From: an uncultured Oscillospiraceae bacterium
Lineage (GTDB): Bacteria > Bacillota_A > Clostridia > Oscillospirales > Oscillospiraceae
Direction of reading: 5' to 3'
Length of the DNA stretch: 14,127 nucleotides
Assembly: GCA_900769845.1 (NCBI GenBank)
Contig: CAAGIF010000260.1
Location: forward strand, 1 to 14,127
Part shown: positions 12,854 through 14,127 of the stretch, in pieces
Numbering within the stretch: position 1 is the stretch's first letter
How the letters are laid out: each line of letters starts with the position of its first letter
The notes under the pieces: generated by a model
What the model saw: only the letters and a program-made list of their open reading frames with translations
Database searches by the model: none
Told to the model about the DNA's origin: nothing
Program-made: the position numbers and the translations under genes

Positions 12854-13366
12854 TTATTTCTCCTGTGGATTGATAATGGCATACCAATACAGATCAGCCC
12901 AGTTTCCATCCAAATCCCTTGTGTGTGCCCGAAATGTGCCTTCATGGGTCATTCCGAGTTTTTGCATCAGTCCGACGGACTAGACTGGATCAATGGTTTC
13001 TGCAGTGATCTTGTGAAGATTAAGCACTTCAAAACCATAGTTTATTATTGCGCTGGCTGCCTCAAACGCGTAGCCTTGATTCCAGAAATGCTGATTAAAG
13101 AACCATCCAATTTCATAAATTCCCTTTTGCTCACTGGGAAGTTGATGAAACAACAGATGGCCAATGACTTTTCCGGAGTCGGCGAGCATAACTGCGTAGG
13201 CGATAGACTTCTTCATGAAAAGAGCGAGAGCGTTTGCAGTTTGATCCGGTGTATACACAGGTTCGCAATCTTTCATTACGATCTCGTTAGAAAAAATATC
13301 GTGGATGTCTAAATGATCTGATGGTTGGTAGTCCCGGATGATAAGTCGGGATGTGCGGATGTACAT
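12854..13366 (-). pseudogene. GNAT (RimJ/RimL-type) acetyltransferase interrupted by an in-frame TAG
   Basis: GNAT enzymes transfer acetyl from acetyl-CoA to an amino group. The first 128 residues show the RimL-like start TSRLIIRDYQPSDHLDI, the HLLFHQL strand, the acetyl-CoA loop region FWNQGYAFEA (94-103) and LHKITAETIDPV. There a TAG (12980-12982) stops translation. The same frame then continues without error for 41 codons as SVGLMQKLGMTHEGTFRAHTRD...YWYAIINPQEK to a TAA at 12854-12856, exactly the normal C-terminus of the family (170 positions in all). One base change restores a sense codon, and relatives often have K or N there. AAGGAGA lies 5 bases before the ATG. So this is a recent nonsense allele, a sequencing error or a recoded stop; TAG is used as an ordinary stop by pdxK. 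A truncated 128-residue product could still be made but would lack the last beta strands. Confidence 0.85.
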
Positions 13367-13379
13367 GGTGATCTCCTTT

Positions 13380-13410
13380 GAAAATTCGCCCCTGGTTTCC
13401 CAGGGGCGAA
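13380..13410 (-). terminator. Terminator after pyruvate:ferredoxin oxidoreductase
   Basis: An 11-base-pair perfect stem (13385-13395 with 13400-13410) around a 4-base loop, followed on the minus strand by a short TTTTC. The T run is short, so some read-through into the acetyltransferase gene, whose ribosome binding site follows at once, is plausible. Confidence 0.72.
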
Positions 13411-13445
13411 TCGCTTTTAAGCTTAGATGGTGAATGAATAAGGAA

Positions 13446-14127
13446 TTAGTCCTTGTACATCTCGACCAGCTTCTTCAGGTGCTCCCAGCGCTCCTTAGCA
13501 GCCTCTTCGTTCTTGACGAACAGTTCAGCAGCGCGCTCGGGGAACTCACGGGTCAGGCGGGCGTAGCGGGCCTCGTTCATCAGGAAGTCCTGATAGCCTT
13601 CCTTGGGATCCTTGCTGTCCAGCTGGAACTTGCCGGTTTCCTTGGAGGGATCGAAGCGGAACAGATTCCAGTAACCGCACTCGACAGCCTTCTTCATCTC
13701 AGCCTGGCAGTTCATCATGCCGCCCTTAATGGAGTGCATCTCACAGGGAGCGTAGCCGATGATCAGGGAAGGTCCGTTGTAAGCTTCTGCCTCGCAGATA
13801 GCCTTGATGGTCTGAGCCTGATTAGCGCCCATGGCGATCTGAGCAACATAAACATAGCCGTAGCTCATTGCGATCTCAGCCAGGGACTTCTTCTTGGTTT
13901 CCTTACCGGAAGCTGCGAACTGCGCAACCTGGCCGATGTTGGAAGCCTTGGAAGCCTGTCCGCCGGTGTTGGAGTAAACCTCGGTGTCGAAGACGAAGAT
14001 GTTGACATCCTTGTTGGAAGCCAGAACATGGTCAACACCGCCGAAGCCGATGTCGTATGCCCAGCCGTCGCCGCCGAAGATCCAGATGGACTTCTTGGAC
14101 AGGTATTCCTTCTTGCTGAGGATGTCA
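13446..14127 (-). CDS. nifJ: Pyruvate:ferredoxin (flavodoxin) oxidoreductase, C-terminal part (5' end outside window)
   Basis: The C-terminal 226 residues of single-chain pyruvate:ferredoxin oxidoreductase, which oxidises pyruvate with CoA to acetyl-CoA and CO2 and reduces ferredoxin in the cytoplasm of anaerobes. The frame is open to the window edge (first full codon at 14126). The thiamine diphosphate/magnesium site is visible as FGGDGWAYDIGFGGVDHVL (17-35) and VYSNTGGQASKAS (50-62). Beyond it come IAMSYGYVYVAQIAMGANQAQTIKAI, GPSLIIGYAPCEMHSIKGGM, and the end segment with RFDP and LDSKDPKEGYQDFLMNEARYA, typical of the family. Codon use looks optimised (few rare codons), as in highly expressed genes. 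The shorter start at 13868 would lie inside the cofactor domain and is not real. A hairpin terminator follows. Confidence 0.96.
   Translation of the reverse strand, partial: DILSKKEYLSKKSIWIFGGDGWAYDIGFGGVDHVLASNKDVNIFVFDTEVYSNTGGQASKASNIGQVAQFAASGKETKKKSLAEIAMSYGYVYVAQIAMGANQAQTIKAICEAEAYNGPSLIIGYAPCEMHSIKGGMMNCQAEMKKAVECGYWNLFRFDPSKETGKFQLDSKDPKEGYQDFLMNEARYARLTREFPERAAELFVKNEEAAKERWEHLKKLVEMYKD

Noticed and set aside
13446..13868. A free-standing 140-residue gene starting at ATG 13868
   Set aside because: The same frame continues upstream through the thiamine diphosphate-binding motifs of pyruvate:ferredoxin oxidoreductase to the window edge; the ATG is internal.
1..14127. CRISPR arrays, tRNA or rRNA genes, insertion sequences, prophage or defence genes
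   Set aside because: Looked for and not seen: no direct-repeat/spacer arrays, no cloverleaf or transposase motifs; all larger frames belong to the listed genes.

Overview
This window looks like a chromosomal segment of an anaerobic, spore-forming member of the Firmicutes (class Clostridia, probably Oscillospiraceae-like). The clues are the sporulation regulator SpoIIID, a single-chain pyruvate:ferredoxin oxidoreductase, an intracellular type I pullulanase, a PadR/DUF1700/DUF4097 operon, strong AGGAGG ribosome binding sites and sigma-A-type promoters. There is no rRNA in the window, so genus is not assigned. Base composition is mid-50s percent GC, except for an AT-rich stretch at about 5760-6950.

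Layout. 1-611 (-): 5' part of a GMP synthase that carries only the ATP-pyrophosphatase half. 807-2605 (+): two ribokinase-fold kinases in an operon (a PfkB-family sugar/nucleoside kinase and a pyridoxal/pyridoxamine kinase), closed by a hairpin shared with the convergent 2620-4536 (-) pullulanase. 4616-5581 (-): membrane-anchored alpha/beta hydrolase. 5766-6862 (-): AT-rich pair, a rhomboid protease followed by a small lipoprotein. 6982-8910 (-): padR, a DUF1700-type membrane protein and a DUF4097 beta-helix protein in overlapping frames, driven by a promoter that sits between or within two copies of an inverted-repeat operator. 9086-9568 (-): rlmH with its own promoter and terminator. 9677-9832 (+): a 51-residue small gene with a strong ribosome binding site, convergent with spoIIID (9876-10124, -), which starts at TTG and has a very good sigma-E-like promoter. 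10251-11306 (+): threonine-aldolase-like PLP enzyme. 11360-12661 (+): AI-2E-family membrane protein, TTG start, ended by a strong bidirectional terminator. 12696-13366 (-): a GNAT acetyltransferase interrupted by a single in-frame TAG, followed 2 bases later by a 51-residue small protein. 13446-14127 (-): C-terminal part of pyruvate:ferredoxin oxidoreductase.

Most of this is ordinary housekeeping. The parts worth a second look are the PadR operon control region, the spoIIID sigma-E promoter placed back to back with a vegetative promoter, the nonsense-interrupted acetyltransferase, the ATPase-only GMP synthase, the two 51-residue genes and the AT-rich rhomboid/lipoprotein pair with alternating GGAATG/CATTCC repeats in its leader. 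I see no CRISPR array, tRNA, rRNA, insertion sequence, phage gene or defence cassette. No stretch longer than about 200 bases lacks a gene.
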